Positions 63,590-64,000 of a stretch of DNA of 64,000 nt are shown here, in pieces. The position numbers and the translations under genes are program-made. The DNA lies in the NCBI RefSeq assembly GCF_032854445.1, contig NC_088297.1, positions 23,073,127-23,137,126 on the forward strand, in the 5' to 3' direction. Under the pieces are notes generated by a model, which saw only the letters and a list, made by a program, of their open reading frames with translations, was not told where the DNA came from and searched no databases. Origin of the DNA: Liolophura sinensis (Eukaryota > Mollusca > Polyplacophora > Chitonida > Chitonidae). How positions within the stretch are numbered: the first letter of the stretch is position 1; each line of letters begins with the position of its first letter.

Positions 63590-64000
63590 ATGAAACATCA
63601 TCAAAAAGCACAAGCACTACGGAAGGAGTTTGAGACGCTCATAGGTGTGTGGCCCGAGTACCCACGGTCCTGCAGTGCCTTGGAAGAACTGCAGGGGATC
63701 CTCGACAGGTATAAAACGGCTGTGGCTGAGTTGAAGCGGCTGCAAGACAGCAAGAACTCCCGAAGTAACGAGGAGTTGAAGCAAGACGTCAGTAACGAGG
63801 AGTTAAAGCAAGACGTTAAGAACCTCATCAGTAACGAGGAATTGGATGAATTGCTAGGCGAAAAGAAACTAGAATTCATTAACACCGGCAGGGTTATAAG
63901 GAATCTCCTCCGGGTCTGGCAGATGAATGTACTCGAAGGCGTTTGGACGGACTCACTAGCCTTCTTAGAAGAAGTTCGAGCTATTATTCGCCAGAAGCTA
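63590..64000 (+). CDS. Element protein rich in helix, open at the window end
   Basis: ATG at 63,590 (MKHHQKAQALRKEFETLIGV), open for 137 codons to the last base. It has a short internal repeat (SNEELKQDVSNEELKQDV) and is otherwise charged and helical, with late Trp-rich LLRVWQMNVLEGVWTDSLAF. No family recognised. It starts about 50 bp right of the hAT, so before that insertion it was the next gene after the zinc-binding protein. Confidence 0.55.
   Translation, partial: MKHHQKAQALRKEFETLIGVWPEYPRSCSALEELQGILDRYKTAVAELKRLQDSKNSRSNEELKQDVSNEELKQDVKNLISNEELDELLGEKKLEFINTGRVIRNLLRVWQMNVLEGVWTDSLAFLEEVRAIIRQKL

Larger units (their letters stand above)
55298..64000. mobile_element. Maverick/Polinton-like element, left-hand part, interrupted by hAT
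   Basis: It starts with the inverted repeat at 55,298 and runs past the window end. The element's own DNA is 55,298-56,837 and 63,539-64,000; the rest is a hAT insertion plus its duplicated target. Visible own genes are a small frame after the inverted repeat, a zinc-binding protein (56,559-56,837) and a coiled-coil-rich frame at 63,590. No polymerase or integrase is in view. Confidence 0.65.

Overview
This is a eukaryotic genome window. Short exons with GT/AG borders, phase-1 symmetrical extracellular modules (CUB, Ig, PAN, fibrinogen-like), many tRNA-headed SINEs, MITEs and long minisatellites all point to a lophotrochozoan invertebrate, most likely a mollusc. That last step is inference from repeat style and gene families; no species can be named from the sequence alone. 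One assembly gap (200 N) lies at 24,311-24,510.

Layout. 1-3 kb: the last visible exons of a + strand CUB-domain gene around a 17-bp minisatellite. 3-10.6 kb: non-coding DNA rich in SINEs, with one MITE that carries its own tandem array inside a SINE. 10.66-23.34 kb: a - strand immunoglobulin-superfamily membrane protein (at least four Ig domains, one membrane span, an L1/neuroglian-like flavour), its introns filled with SINEs, MITEs and minisatellites. 24.5-30.13 kb: the right-hand part of a Maverick/Polinton-like, virus-related element with several frameshifted genes and a terminal inverted repeat. 30.5-35.0 kb: a - strand fibrinogen-related gene (PAN/apple, coiled coil, fibrinogen C-terminal domain). 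35-42 kb: mostly repeats. 42.4-52.8 kb: a complete five-exon + strand gene for a 241-residue secreted, 12-cysteine, probably GPI-anchored protein. 55.3-64 kb: the left-hand part of a Polinton-like element, into which one hAT transposon has inserted, itself interrupted by a second hAT.

Main surprises. (1) The two Polinton halves carry matching inverted repeats and the same 6-bp flank TACCTC, arranged around 25.2 kb of host DNA as expected for one insertion in a circular or tandemly repeated host segment, or for an assembly artefact. (2) A three-level nest (hAT in hAT in Polinton) can be resolved to the base, with 5-bp and 6-bp target duplications. (3) The introns of the secreted-protein gene hold minisatellites whose units look like splice sites. 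(4) The Polinton end encodes a PC4-like protein driven from its inverted repeat, next to two genes that start head to head on overlapping codons.

Reading frames in host exons are nearly all clean, while almost every mobile-element gene is broken, several times at homopolymer runs.
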